DNA of 64,000 bases, taken from assembly GCA_015680685.1 (NCBI GenBank), contig MNCI01000970.1, forward strand, positions 5,081 through 69,080, written 5' to 3'. Each line of letters begins with the position of its first letter. Positions within the stretch are counted from its first letter, which is position 1. The notes under the pieces are model-generated. The model was not told where the DNA came from. It saw only the letters and a program-made list of their open reading frames with translations, and did no database searches. Shown piece after piece: positions 46,151 through 57,599 of this stretch. Position numbers and translations under genes: made by a program. This DNA is from Gnetum montanum. Its lineage: Eukaryota > Streptophyta > Gnetopsida > Gnetales > Gnetaceae.

Positions 46151-46499
46151 GGATTTCAGTGGACTATTGGATTTGAAGAAAAGCCTTTTTTGAGGCTTAT
46201 GCTTAGAACCATTTGGATTGTTATCTCACTATAAGTTCATTACCCTTGTTACATTATGTTGTTATAGGTGTGATGAAATTTCTTGTTGCATAGGTAGTGT
46301 AAGTATTAATGGAGTGGTATTGGAAGGTGTAGAGTAGATGGTGGATAATGAGGAGGATAGATGGAAGGAGATTCAGCTCATAGAGTAGGTGTTCTATGAT
46401 ATTTTGGGGGATAATAGAAATAAGAGAATTAAGTGTGGCTTGCAAAGCCATGAGGAGATATAGGTTGTTGGACATAATAATTTTATGAATCTAGTTGGT

Positions 46500-48567
46500 G
46501 GTAAGGATACTATTGCCTTGGTGATGGCATCCCTCACAACTTTAGGTTTTTCCATTGTTGATAATGTTCTTTAGGTTGAGGTGGTGCTTCACTTGAATAA
46601 TACTATGGTGAGTGGAACTATTATCAATAATTACCTTGTAGATAAGGCGATCTCCTAGGTGGTTATCTTTTTATCAATTTTGAATTTAAAGCATACACCC
46701 TGTATTCTTGTAAATGTGACACTATAGGATAACATTTCTTGGGATGTTCATATTAGCATATTTTACATCCTTCTTCATCTATTTCAAAATATGCAATCTC
46801 ATCTATAGTTGCAGCATTACCTTTTTGCTAATAGTAGTCCTTGCTTGTATTCTTTCTTCTTCTTCTGTCCCTATCTTGGTTCTTCTACTCTATTTTCTCT
46901 TTCATAATCTTTAAAGGAGTTTGGAACTTCTCATCCAAGGAGTCCCAAATTTTATCTACCTTAGCTAATATTTTTATGATAGATTTTTGAATCAGCAAGG
47001 TTTTTCATTATACCACTTCATCTAATGGTACTTCTTCCTTAGAATCATAGAAATGCACCTTCCTTTTAATAATGGAGGGATTCCTATTGTACTCTTCTCT
47101 ACTTTCTAAATTTTCAATTCTCTTTCTCCCTTGGCCACTTATTCGATGAGCCTTTGGATCTAATAGACTCTCATTTCTAACAATCTTCCTTAGGCATAAA
47201 CCTCAAGAGTTTTTCTAGTTTTGTTTTGGAGCTCATATACTATGTGATGAAGTTGTTTCCTTTGAGAAAATCCATGGCCTAGGCAGCAGTGCAAGTTAGA
47301 GTAATATCCACCCAAAGCTGCATTGAGGGATTCATGATTGATTTTTTTTCACCTTTGAATTTTTTTTTTAGAAGTTAGACATCATGAGCTACATTTGATA
47401 CTTATCATTAAATAGCTTCATCCTTGTACTCCATCTACAAATATATTCTAGGTTCAAGGACTGATACCAATTTTTAGCTTCTTTGATGAGTGCCCTTGGG
47501 AATAGTTTGAGTTTCTACCATTCATTTTCAATGTTCTGCAAGGCATAGGCATCATGAAAGACTTGTAAATAATTTTGTGGATCAACATTATTTCCTCCAA
47601 ATTAGGAATGTTATTCATGTTAAGCCATTTAGTTATGCTATCCCTTTTATGGTAGGGATTTAAACTACTTCTAAAATATTAATCATACTTCTTATAGCCA
47701 ACAATGATTCATCATAGTCATGGTATTCATGGTTGTGTCCCCTATGATGTGACCTACTATGCCTTCATTCCCAGCGATGCTTCCATATGCTCTCTTTTCC
47801 CATTACTTTGATGGGATCTTTAGTCATGTTCATGTTGGTCTCAACCACTCCTTTGGTCTTGGCCACAATCCCTTCTATCAAAGTTCGATGATAAGAAGGA
47901 TGATAATGGTGGAGGGCTAGGAGAGTGGTGCCTATTGGTCATTCTCCTATGATCCATTGATTCTTCTTTTTCTTTTGATGAATGGTTCAAAGACCTTTGC
48001 CTTGAGATTCTTCTAGTTCTAGACCTAGTTCTTCTCTACCTAGTTATCCATCACAATTGATTATAACTATTGGTGAAGTCTATTTTCCTCATCGAAAAGA
48101 GGAGAATCTTGATGTTGAAATTGCCATGATCAAAATTCAAGGTCCTTCTTTTGTGGTTTCCTAAATAGTTATATTAAGACCTTCTTACCTTTGGAGGCTT
48201 CATAGTATGCCTTCAAGCATTGATCCTTTCTAATTTGGATGTTCATTGGTTGATAGTCTCTAGAGAAATGGTATGTTACCTTATAATCTGGGCTTGTTGA
48301 GTCAAGTCCTAGTTTCATGAGATTTATCATGAACATTAAGGAACAGAATGATTGGGAGGTAACATAATTTTACCCTCCAAGTTCATCTAGTATAGCTATT
48401 CATCTTGATGGAGAATGAAAGTGAAGTTTGGATAGTAGAGATCTATATGTGCATAGACCACTTTTACTTGTTAAGGTTTTTTATTAGTAGTCATTCTGGA
48501 TTTGTCATGTTGCTGGTTGGATTCATCAACAAGTGGTGGTGAATCATACCTATGAGAAGAAGCCATG
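46500..48567 (-). pseudogene. element E gag
   Basis: The start near 48567 gives MASSHRYDSPPLVDES, comparable to MSSSHRSDSP in element G. The body is badly decayed. A zinc knuckle CKIC.YEHPKKC (one stop inside) lies at about 46770-46730, and a hydrophobic/proline-rich tail follows. Assignment rests on position between the primer site and the protease and on similarity to G. Confidence 0.55.
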
Positions 48568-48703
48568 TTAGTTGTTTCAATAATAAGTTCATTAATAAAA
48601 TATTATTATTATTTTTTCTAAAAGATAATATGTTATTTACTCCTTGTAATAACTTTATATGATTTCATTATCTACTAATACTTAGCACACTTAGCTAAAC
48701 TAG

Positions 48704-48721
48704 TCCCTAGTAATAGTGTTA
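48704..48721 (-). promoter_or_regulatory. decayed tRNA-Asp primer-binding site of E
   Basis: TCCCTAGTAATAGTGTTA aligns with TCCCCGGCAACGGCGCCA. The differences are almost all C-to-T or G-to-A, as expected for old methylated DNA. Confidence 0.65.
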
Positions 48722-48722
48722 A

Positions 48723-49626
48723 TGATGAGTAGTAGGTACTCCCTATGCCCAACCATATGAGTCACTAATGTGTACGCATGATTTGGTCAAATTTTGTGGA
48801 TGTTATTTACCTAAGTGGTTGATATTCCTAGATGGTAAAATATGTAATCATTAGTTGTTGTCTCCTAAATGAACACTTGTGTTAATATGTGTGTATGGTT
48901 AAGTATGCTTGAGGTGTAAGATATTTATTTTTATAGTTTTTATTATTTTCTCTACTTGTAAAATGATTAATTAAATAAATATTTAATATTTAAAGTAACT
49001 AACTAATAAATTACTTAATTAACTAACTAGCCTAAATTTGAAATATATGTTCCCACTTTTCATACACATCTTGAGCATATGCTAACGCTGTTAGGTTATC
49101 AAGTGTCTACTACTGGGCGTACCAAGTATCCACTACTAGGGCTATCAAGCATTAATAAATTTTGCTTGAATTGATCATACCACATTACTTACAAATGTTA
49201 ATATTAATTAGTAAGAAAGTAAATTGCTAAAAATAGAGTTATGTTAATCCAAGTGCTACAATGGATAGAAGAAATCTTGATTTTATTTCCATTTATGCAT
49301 ATGTGTCTAGGTACATATGCACTTAAATAAAATTCCATGTAATAACTTTAATCCATGCTACTAGCACTCATAAGGAAAAATATTCTAACTTCTATTGAAA
49401 AAAACTACAAGATTTTAGCTTAGAGAACATTCAAAAGATGTCATAAATGCTAGGGGTTTGCACATTTATATAGGTAATTCGTGCATCAACATCAATGTAC
49501 CTACATCAATGCTTCCTTAGATGCATCGATGAAAGTACATTAACGAGGCTACATTAATGGGCCTACATCAAGGAGGATACATTGATAAGCCTACATCAAC
49601 ATAGTCATCTTATTGATGTTTCACCA
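48723..49626 (-). repeat. 5' LTR of element E
   Basis: In plus orientation it begins TGATGAGTAGTAGGTACTCC and ends GATGTTTCACCA. A decayed array (49490-49615; ACATCAATG, CATCGATG and CATTAACG words) takes the place of the palindrome arrays in C and D. Confidence 0.82.
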
Positions 49627-50200
49627 CAAGTTGAAAAGAAATTTGAATAGTCTCATCACAGGTAAGAGAACATTATGAAGTTAAAATTTCTAAGGTAAGT
49701 AATAGGGATGTCAAAGGTTTATACATCAAATTTTGTGATCTATTCCATCAAGCTAAGGTAAACTAGGAGGAGTATGAATAGACTTTAAACTTTTTAGGAG
49801 GTCTTAAACTGACATACTAGAAGGAGTTGTCTTTTTATGAGCCATGAACTCTTGATGAGAGTTATTAATTGGTACTTAAGACTAAAAGAATATTAAGTGG
49901 ATTAAAAAATAGGAGTAATTAAACATCTAAAGGGAAGTAGAAGGGATCCAAGTTCAAATCTAAAGACAAGGATGGTAGTCATGATAAGAAAGTTGAAAGC
50001 ATTGATTAGAAGGACAAAGCCAAGAAAGACCAAGTCAAGGAAGGCAAGGGTCAAGGTGGTGACTCATAAAAAATCTAGTGCTTCAAGTGTGGAGAATGAG
50101 GACATAAGTGATGAGAATGGTTACTTCACAAAAAAGCCAAGGACAAAGATGTGCAAACCATGGAGGTGGAGGAGACATCAAACCAATTTCTTCAAATAGG
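49627..50200 (+). pseudogene. chromovirus H gag, second part
   Basis: It continues the gag frame after element E: KLKRNLNSL, then VQGLYIKFCDLFHQAKVN, FLGGLKLTY, ELSFYEP and TLDESY, the second half of a gypsy gag domain. A zinc knuckle CFKCGE*GHK near 50078-50110 has one stop inside and its last Cys replaced by Trp. The open frame at 49972-50199 is mostly in another phase. Confidence 0.7.
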
Positions 50201-50325
50201 TAATTCTAATGCTTCAAAAATTTAGGAAATTTATAAATTAAATTCTTGTGCATTTATGGGGATTGTGAATAGATAAGATCATTCTAATATAAAATTATTG
50301 TTTTAGATTAGGGCTAGATGTTTAG

Positions 50326-50640
50326 TGGGAAATGGTTCATGTTTTGATTGATGGGGGAGCTCAAGAAAACATTATTTTGTTTAGGCTAGTTGCTAGATTA
50401 GGTTTGGTAACTAATCCTTATCCTAGACTGTATAAAGAATATTGGTTGTTTAGAGATTTTTATCAAGAGATGAGAGAACAGTGTACTTTAAAATTTAAAA
50501 TTGGAAATTTTCATGATGTTATGAAGTGTGATGTGCTTTAAATAGATTGTTATAATATAATTCTTGATAGATCTTGGAATTTTAATAATGGTGCTCAATC
50601 TGATGAAGGAAAAAATATGTCGAGTGTAGCTAGATTTGAT
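50326..50640 (+). pseudogene. chromovirus H protease
   Basis: VHVLIDGGAQENIILFRLVA and RLGLVTNPYPRLYKEYWL, then CTLKFKIGNFHDVMKCDVL, a stop, and IDCYNIILDRSW form a recognisable chromovirus protease. The family pattern is an active-site DxG, then KL.L.T.PHP.PY...W, then CDV...D.CH.LLGRPW. The active site is DGG and the C-terminal motif ILDRSW is worn. Confidence 0.75.
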
Positions 50641-51100
50641 GGAATTCATGAGTTAATTCCCATGATAGTTGAACAAGCAAGGTAAAAAAGCTTACTTAAT
50701 GCTTCCTTAATCCTTCTAGAAGAGAGCAAATACATTAATGAATATGATGAAACCAGTTTTGATTTTTTTGTTATGACAACAATTGCTACTAACCATGAAG
50801 ATGTAAAGGTTGAACTTTCTACAAGTATGCTAAGATTGAAGGAGAAATTTTCAAAGGTGTTCAAGGATAAAGATAAAGGGTATGGTGAAGTAGAGATTAA
50901 TGAGAAAAGGAGTTTTCAATCATCTCTTATCAAGCAAGGGAGTGCTTAATACTCAAAAGTCTTAGAAGAAAAAACCAAGAGCTTTATCAAAGTGACCAAG
51001 AGATTTTCATAGTTAAAGATGATGTATGTTGTTGATCAAGGAAAGTTCCTATCTCATAAGTTATGGTAGGTGAAAGATCAAGGTCAAAGGAGTGGAAAAG
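50640..51100 (+). other. chromovirus H, unidentified linker
   Basis: A Lys/Glu-rich decayed frame (LSTSMLRLKEKFSKVFKDKD region) follows the protease, where the linker to RT would start. No RT motif is found before element G begins. Confidence 0.45.
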
Positions 51101-51974
51101 TGATGAGTGGCGAGGTACCCCTACCCCCAACCATATGAATCACAAGATTTCATGCATGATCTAGTTGAATTCCATAGATCTTAAGTTCCCAAGTACACTG
51201 GTTCTAGGACGTGAAATCTAATCATGACAGTTGTCTCCTCAACTACACTTGTGGAGCTTAATTGTATGGTTAAGTGTAATTGAGACACATGGTTTTTATC
51301 ATTTTGTATTTTATTTTTATTTGATTAAGAACAAGTTGAAACTTAATTTATGAACCAATTTAACTAATCTAATTAGTAATTAATAACTCACTATCCTAAC
51401 ATAAGTATCTAGTCCCACTTTCTATGCACATCTTGAACACATATAATGTTGCTGGGTTACTAAACGTTAAGCATTGTTGGGATTACCAAGTGTCATGTGC
51501 ATGCTTTAAGCAGTCATACTTATGTGTGTAATTAATTTCTATTTAATTGAGCTAGCTTACTTTAGCTTAATTACTTGGGAGCATTAAAGGAAAATGCATA
51601 AAACATAAAACATTAAATGCATAGATAAAATATTTAAGCTAGCCAAGGTGCTACAAGGTTTGATAAGAAAGCTCATCTTTATTGCCACACACACTGCCAT
51701 GCTTAGGTACAACAATGCTCGAATAAAGATCCATACACTCAATGACTCCTACTGTGGGTACTTTGGAAAATATTCTAACTATGGAGGATAGAAATTGCAA
51801 GAGCTTTGCTATGCTATGACAAAAACTATCTTGAAACCATGTGTCTAGGCACTATATTTATAGGCCAGCACACACCTTGCGATATCGGATATTTGACATT
51901 ACTTCTTGGGACTCAATATTGCATACCTAATATTAGGGCTTTGATATTAGAGTAAGGAAAAATGGGATTCATCA
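51101..51974 (-). repeat. 3' LTR of element G
   Basis: In plus orientation it begins TGATGAGTGGCGAGGTACCC and ends GGGATTCATCA before TACCCCCATG. It matches 60642-61514. A worn GATATCGGATATT-type array (51885-51955) lies at the palindrome-array position. Confidence 0.88.
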
Positions 51975-54076
51975 TACCCCCATGATTGAAGGAAAACTTG
52001 TCCTCGAGTGAAAAAGAGGAGGAAAAAGTTCCTTAAAAAATACTAGAAAGGTATGGGATTATTGACTAACATGCAAGTTGACTCAAATAGAATAGATAGA
52101 CTCTAAGTGTCCAAGTATATGGATTTAAAATCTTTTACAAAATTGGGTGTTCTTGCTAATAGAATTAAACACCCTAGAAAAAATTAACATACAACTCCTC
52201 TGGAAATTGAAGAGTGACGGAGAAGATTCAACGATCTTGAATGATTATCATTGCATGGTGTTGCTGCTTCTTCATTAGTGAAGACAATCCGGCTTCTAGG
52301 CCATGCTTTCCACTATAGTCATAACAAAATTATGGATTAGTGTGCAATGTGTAATGTATAGCTATTAGGTCCCTTGTCTCATTGGTAGTTACACTTGGCT
52401 AGGTTGTGATTATGGTAGATTAAGTCCTTTAATACTATTGGTGGGAAACTGAAAAATAGAGTCAAATGGATAAGTGGTCCATTAAATTCTAAAAATTTCA
52501 AACATGATGACATGCTTGAAGAGGGTTGAAGAATTCATAACAATAAAAAGAGGACTTCATTAAAAAATGTTGTGAAGGTGTGCACAATTGGATGTCATTG
52601 ATGGGACACACAAAAGGATTTGATTGTGAGAATGTCTAAGGATAAAAAAAACTAACTAACCTAACTAAAAGGTATGCAAGTGGATCCTCCCCAAAGCAAG
52701 CATGTCCTTTATTACCCTTACATAACTTCAAATTAAGGAGTTGATGGGCCCCATGGATGATTACTAGTTATAGAAAGTTAAGTACAAAAACCTAGAAGAA
52801 AATACCTAAGAATTTTGACACATCAAACCAAGACATTGAATAAAAACATGAAACTCATAGTGAGGTGAGACATGGAAAGCATAGATGGATGAGAGAGAGT
52901 GGAATGGAATTCCTAATTAAGGTCACATGAAGTCCCTTGTGAATTTTGTGGTTAAATGACCTAATAAAATCCATCATTAGTTTAGACCAAAACCAACCAC
53001 ATTCAGTGATGTCACATTGCCACTCTAAGACCACTCCACCCTGTTGAGACACAAGAGTACTCACACAGAACAACCACCGTTTCTTATTGAAGAAGAAAAG
53101 AGAAGTAGGAAGTGAGAAAGGGCCTTAGTTAGAGGAGATCTTCAAGCATGGGTAACATGTCTTTCTAGTCCCATAATGAGTGCTTGTAGCCTGTTTATTT
53201 TTTCTAAGGGGTTTGCTTTGAATTTTCATTATTTTTTTTTTTGAAATGGAAACCACACCATGCAAAGACTTATTCAACTTCCCGTTATTGGTTGACATAG
53301 GATAGTAAGAAATCCATGAAAACACACATGCACCCAATTAATTAGAAAAGCACAAAGAGTGCTAAGTCCCCTTGAAGTCACACCCTATTCAAACCTTTGA
53401 ATCCTTTTCAAATTTAAAAACTACCAAGATCACAAGTTCGTTAATGTTTTTTTAATGCAAAAGGGACCTTCCATTTCCAAAACAAGAAAAACCATGGAGT
53501 TTGTGGATGGGTGGATATTATGGACTCATTTCCTATTTCATGAAAAAGAAACTATGTCCTAGTTATTAGCAAAGAAATTCAAAGCTAGAATCTAAACATC
53601 AACAATCAAATAACCTAATAGCACATGCCCACATCAAACACATCAAACAAACCACACTATACCCAATTCGTAATAAGGCATGTTATTATTAAAACACAAT
53701 AATAAAATTACATCCAAATAAAGGAAAATATATAAGAAAGTGTAAAATATTTAAGAAAAAATAAAATGTACTAATAATGTTATAAAACAAATTTTTTTTA
53801 AAAAATTAATAATGTAAAAACAAAAAGAAGTAAGATAAATAATGTGTAAAACAAAAAGTTATAAAAGTAACAAGGTGTAAAACAAAAATGTGTAAAACAA
53901 AAAGAAAAAAAATTGAGGAGCCACTTATATAGTTAGCATGGATAGCCATCTCCCCCACAACTAAGTTGAAAGGAGGAAATCCAAAAACTTGAGTGTGGTT
54001 GTCCATCTAAGAAGGCATTTGTTGCACTAGCTTGCTTAGGCTCATAGAAAGGTTTGACTTGTTGTTTGTTGACTAA
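51975..54076 (-). other. element G post-integrase region
   Basis: No clear gene is seen. The conserved GTGGATCCTCCCCAAAGCAA block lies at about 52680-52700. An A-rich stretch with four GTAAAACAAAAA words (53840-53905) precedes it on the minus strand. Directly after integrase the minus strand reads QQVKPFYEP and SFQLSCGGDGYP (54035-53930). The accessory ORF seen in D and E is not recognisable here. Confidence 0.5.
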
Positions 54077-55184
54077 CTATTTCTTGTTTGGGCTTTGAGG
54101 TTTGTAGATCAACATGGCCCCAAAAGAAAAAGTTTCATAAATGATATAAGATCCTTCCCATAATGTTTGAAACGTAGTTCTTTGAGGTACCTTATCTCCT
54201 AGTTGAAATATGACTTTTCTAATTCTAAGGTCATGGCATTTTTTGTTGAATGCCTTGTGCAACTTGTTAGATGCTAGGGTCACCAATTGATTTTAATCTT
54301 TCTTTTTGTGCTAAACTTAGATCAAGGTTAAGATCATAGGCTATTGAAATTTTACAGAGCTTAGATTGAATAGGAAATGTTGGTAATTTTTCATACACTA
54401 GATCATAGGGAGAATAGCCTATAGAGAGTTTCCATGTTGAGTGGTAGGCCCAGAGAGCATTGTTGAGTTTCATGGTCCAGTCTCTCCTATATTTGCTAAC
54501 AGTTCTCATTAGGATTTTTGTGATTTCCCTATTTGTAGCCTTAGCTTGACCATTGGCTTGAGGGTGGTAGGGCGTTGTTAGTTTATGTTCAACCCCCAAG
54601 CGTTGCATGAGCTTCTAATAGGTAGTGCTTGTAAAGTGGGTTCCATTGTTAGAAATTAATGCACATGGCACAACAAACTTATTTACAACATTTTTTTGTA
54701 CAAACCAAGCAGTAGTAGAAGATGTATAGTTGGTGATGGTTGCTACTTCTATCCATTTCATACAATAGTCAACAATGACTATGATGTATGCCTTTTCATT
54801 TGACATGGGCATGATGGAACCCATGAAATTAATGCCCCAAATATTAAAGGGTTCTAGTGTCTGGATCCATTGTTGAGGTCCCTTCATTTAAGAAATCGTT
54901 CCACCATCTCATTGTAAGCATTCAAAAGAGTGAACAAATTGGTGAGCATCCCTAAAAATTATTGGCCAATAGTAACCTAGCATTAGGATTTTAATGGTCA
55001 TGCATCTCCCAGCATAGTGGCCCCCATAAGGACCCTCATGAATAGCCTGGAGAATGTGTAGTTGATCAGCATTTGGGACACACCAATGAACCAAGCCATC
55101 GGCACACACCTTGTAGAGGTGGCTATTGATCTTCATGAAGTGTTTTACTTGGTGAAGAAATTGTTGTTTCTTTTGGTGGTCCAA
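54077..55184 (-). pseudogene. element G integrase
   Basis: Three frame-shifted pieces cover the whole enzyme. 55184-54909 is the zinc-binding domain (ILQAIHEGPYGGHYAG, KILMLGYYWPIIFRDAHQFV, SFECLQ), with one Cys of the HHCC set missing. 54887-54615 is the start of the core (WIQTLEPFNIWGINFMG, IVDYCMKWIEVATI, VPCALISNNGTHF). 54608-54267 has YHPQANGQAKATNREI. In these motifs the three catalytic acids of the DDE set are Asn, Asn and Lys. 54286-54077 is the C-terminal domain (VIFQLGDKV, LWEGSYIIYETFSFGAM). It is clearly inactive. Confidence 0.88.
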
Positions 55185-55349
55185 CCCTTGTGAAATTTCT
55201 TCAGTAAAAAGATAGGTAAGAATGTCATTATACCATTTAGGTTAAGTGGGAAATTATTTAGTTATAGCCCCAACAAAAAGGAGTTCAATAGGAAATAGAT
55301 CAGATAGTGACCTTCCTCCTCTTTGTTGTTCCATCATAACCAAGAAAAG

Positions 55350-56000
55350 TGGTCAGTAACCACATTCTTAGTTCCCTTTTGATCTATCATCATAAAATTG
55401 AATTCTTGTAAGATCACTAGAAATCATATGATATGGGGGCTTACTATTAGCTTGTTCGTGAGAAAGTGAATGGCATTGTGGTCTATGTGCACAAACACTT
55501 TATATTCAAGCACATAATGCCTGAACTTTTCTAGATTAAACACCACTGGAATCAATTCTTTTTCTATGGTGGTGTAGTTTAGTTGTATATCCATAATGCT
55601 TTAGCTTGTGCAGTGGATGTAATATGGACATTTCTTGTCATCCAACTATATGAGCATAGCCCCCAAGGCATAAGTTGATGCATCTATCATAACATGAAAT
55701 GGTCTGAACCAGTTGGGTGCCTGTAGAATTGGAGTTTCTACAAGTTTCTCCTTCAGTTGTTGGAATGCTTTTTCACATTCCTTGGTTTAGAAAAATGTTG
55801 CATCCTTCTTTGTTAGCTTAACCAACATTTTTGTGATCATAGAGAAATTCTCTATAAATCCTCAGAAGTAGCTAGTGTGTCCAAGAAATGATCAAACATC
55901 TTTGATAGTTTTAGGTTGGCTGGTAATTCATTAGATGAGAATTATCTTTTTAGGGTTGATCTCAATTCATGCTTGTGAGATTTGGTGCCCCAATGCAATG
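55350..56000 (-). pseudogene. element G RNase H
   Basis: The position between the RT palm and the integrase zinc finger, and scattered family-like words on the minus strand (a KLTKKDATFF-like segment near 55800, a GLKYKVFVHIDHNAIHF-like segment near 55480), indicate the RNase H domain. Stops and shifts are frequent and I could not place catalytic residues. Confidence 0.55.
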
Positions 56001-56600
56001 CCTTCTTGGACCATGAGATGGCTCTTTAACTAATTGGGCTGTTGTCACACATCTTTTTAATACGTGCTTAAGGTGATCCTAGGCTTGCTTGAATGTAGTG
56101 CCATAAGTGGAGAAGTCATCCACAAAGACTTCTACTCTGCTACCAATTTACTACTGAAAGATGCTAAAGACTAGGTATTTGAATGTAGTAGGAGCATTGC
56201 ATAAACCAAATGACATCATACGATATGCAAAGGTCCCCTAGGGACTCGTGAATGTTGTTTTAGCCTAGTCCTCTAGAGAAATTTAGATTTGGTTATAGCC
56301 ACTATAACCATCCATAAAACTATAATAGCAATGCCAAGATATGGTGTTTAACACTTGATCAAGGAATGACAATGGAAAATGATCCTTGAATGTTGCCATA
56401 TTTAACAATTGAAAATTGATGCAGACTTGACACTTATTACCTTTTCTTGGTGCAATCACGAGTGGAGTAACCCACTCACTATTTATAATGGGATAGATAA
56501 ACCTTGTCTTGAGGAGTTGTTTGATTTCATCCTTGATGATTTTCTTCAATTTGGAGTTCAATTGCCTTTGCTATTGCCTCTTTGGCTTCATGGTCAGGTT
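56000..56600 (-). pseudogene. element G reverse transcriptase
   Basis: The open part (56561-56283) reads KDEIKQLLKTRFIYPIINSE, WVTPLVIAPRKGNKCQVCIN, LLNMATFKDHFPLSFLDQVL and YYSFMDGYSGYNQI, a clean Athila-type RT N-terminal half. After a stop and shift follow FAYRMMSFGLCNAPTTF and, near 56140-56110, VEVFVDDFST, which keeps the catalytic DD. RT is the best preserved domain of this element. Confidence 0.88.
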
Positions 56601-57112
56601 AGTGTAGGTATGATGCTGGCATATCCTAGGATCAATTCCTGTGAATTTAGGATATGACCAAGCAAAGGTTGTCAACCATTTTTCAACCACATTCAATAAC
56701 ATCTATTTCTATTTTGGAGCAAGATTTGCATTGACTATTACTAGCCTCCCATTTTTTAAGAATGCATATTCCATGCCAACTAATAGAACTCAAGGGGCTC
56801 TTACTTAAAATTTTTAGGAATTTTGAACTCTCCCCAATAAGTGTCATCATTTGCATTATCAGAGAGCTGGTGATGAACTTGCTCTAGTTTATCCATGCCT
56901 ACAACATAAGTGCATGTCAGGCTCTCAGTAGGTTCCATGCAAAGTGTGTTGCTTTCAGGATTAGTAGTTAGTCGTTGGGTGCCCTCTTATTTTGTGGTAG
57001 CTTTGTATAGACACCTTTGAATATCTACTTTAGGTGCACACTACCCACATGTGAAAATGGATGCTTATTTCATAGACTAGAGTTTTTGCACACAATTGCA
57101 CCTTGTATCATT

Positions 57113-57577
57113 TTACGTGATGCATGGAACTCTTTTCTTCTCCATCTTTCCCAATGCATTTTCCTTAGATATTTCTAGGGAAAGATCTCTTATGCCCATT
57201 ATTACATCAACAATGCTCAACCATATCCTTCCCATGATGATTGGGAAGTTCCCTTTACAATTCTCAACCTTGATTACTAGGAAATTAGCAAGATAAGACC
57301 ACCCACAAATAGTGGTCATACTGTCTTTCACCAATCTTGATGGAATAGTAGTGGATTGGTGTGATTCCAATCAAATATTTCTCTTCTTGAAGGGCAATAG
57401 GTTCCAAGCAGTATACATCTCATGAGAAATCAAATTCACATTGGAACATAAATCAAGAAGAGCTTTACATGGTTCATTTCTAGCAATATGCAAATAAGTA
57501 AGAGAACTCCTAGGATTAGCTGATTTCCTAGGAAGGTTTCCAGCTTGGATCCAATTAGATATGGCATGAGTGAGCAT
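57113..57577 (-). pseudogene. element G protease
   Basis: Two adjoining pieces form one domain with a stop between them at about 57370. 57577-57371 has NWIQAGNLPRKSANPRSSLT and CKALLDLCSNVNLISHEMY (active-site region; family ALLD.GS.VNLI). 57370-57113 has GWSYLANFLVIKVENCKGNF then PIIMGRIWL (family ILGRPWL). It is continuous with the gag tail upstream. Confidence 0.82.
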
Positions 57578-57599
57578 AACAGTATGGATCTTGGATGGT

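Larger units (their letters stand above)
20213..49626 (-). mobile_element. element E: Athila-like Ty3/gypsy with three LTRs and nested insertions
   Basis: This element reads on the minus strand. Its LTRs are 49626-48723 (5'), 24808-23950 (middle) and 21081-20213 (3'). A tRNA-Asp-type primer site (48704-48721) lies beside the 5' LTR. Gag, protease, RT/RNase H and integrase follow to 43275. The integrase continues at 35098-34292 after element D, and the post-integrase region resumes at 28449 after element C. The 3' internal region occurs twice (26641-24809 and 23949-21082). Outer flanks GAAGT (20208-20212) and CAAGT (49627-49631) are a probable target duplication of gag in H. CG sites are mostly decayed, so it is old. 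Confidence 0.78.
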
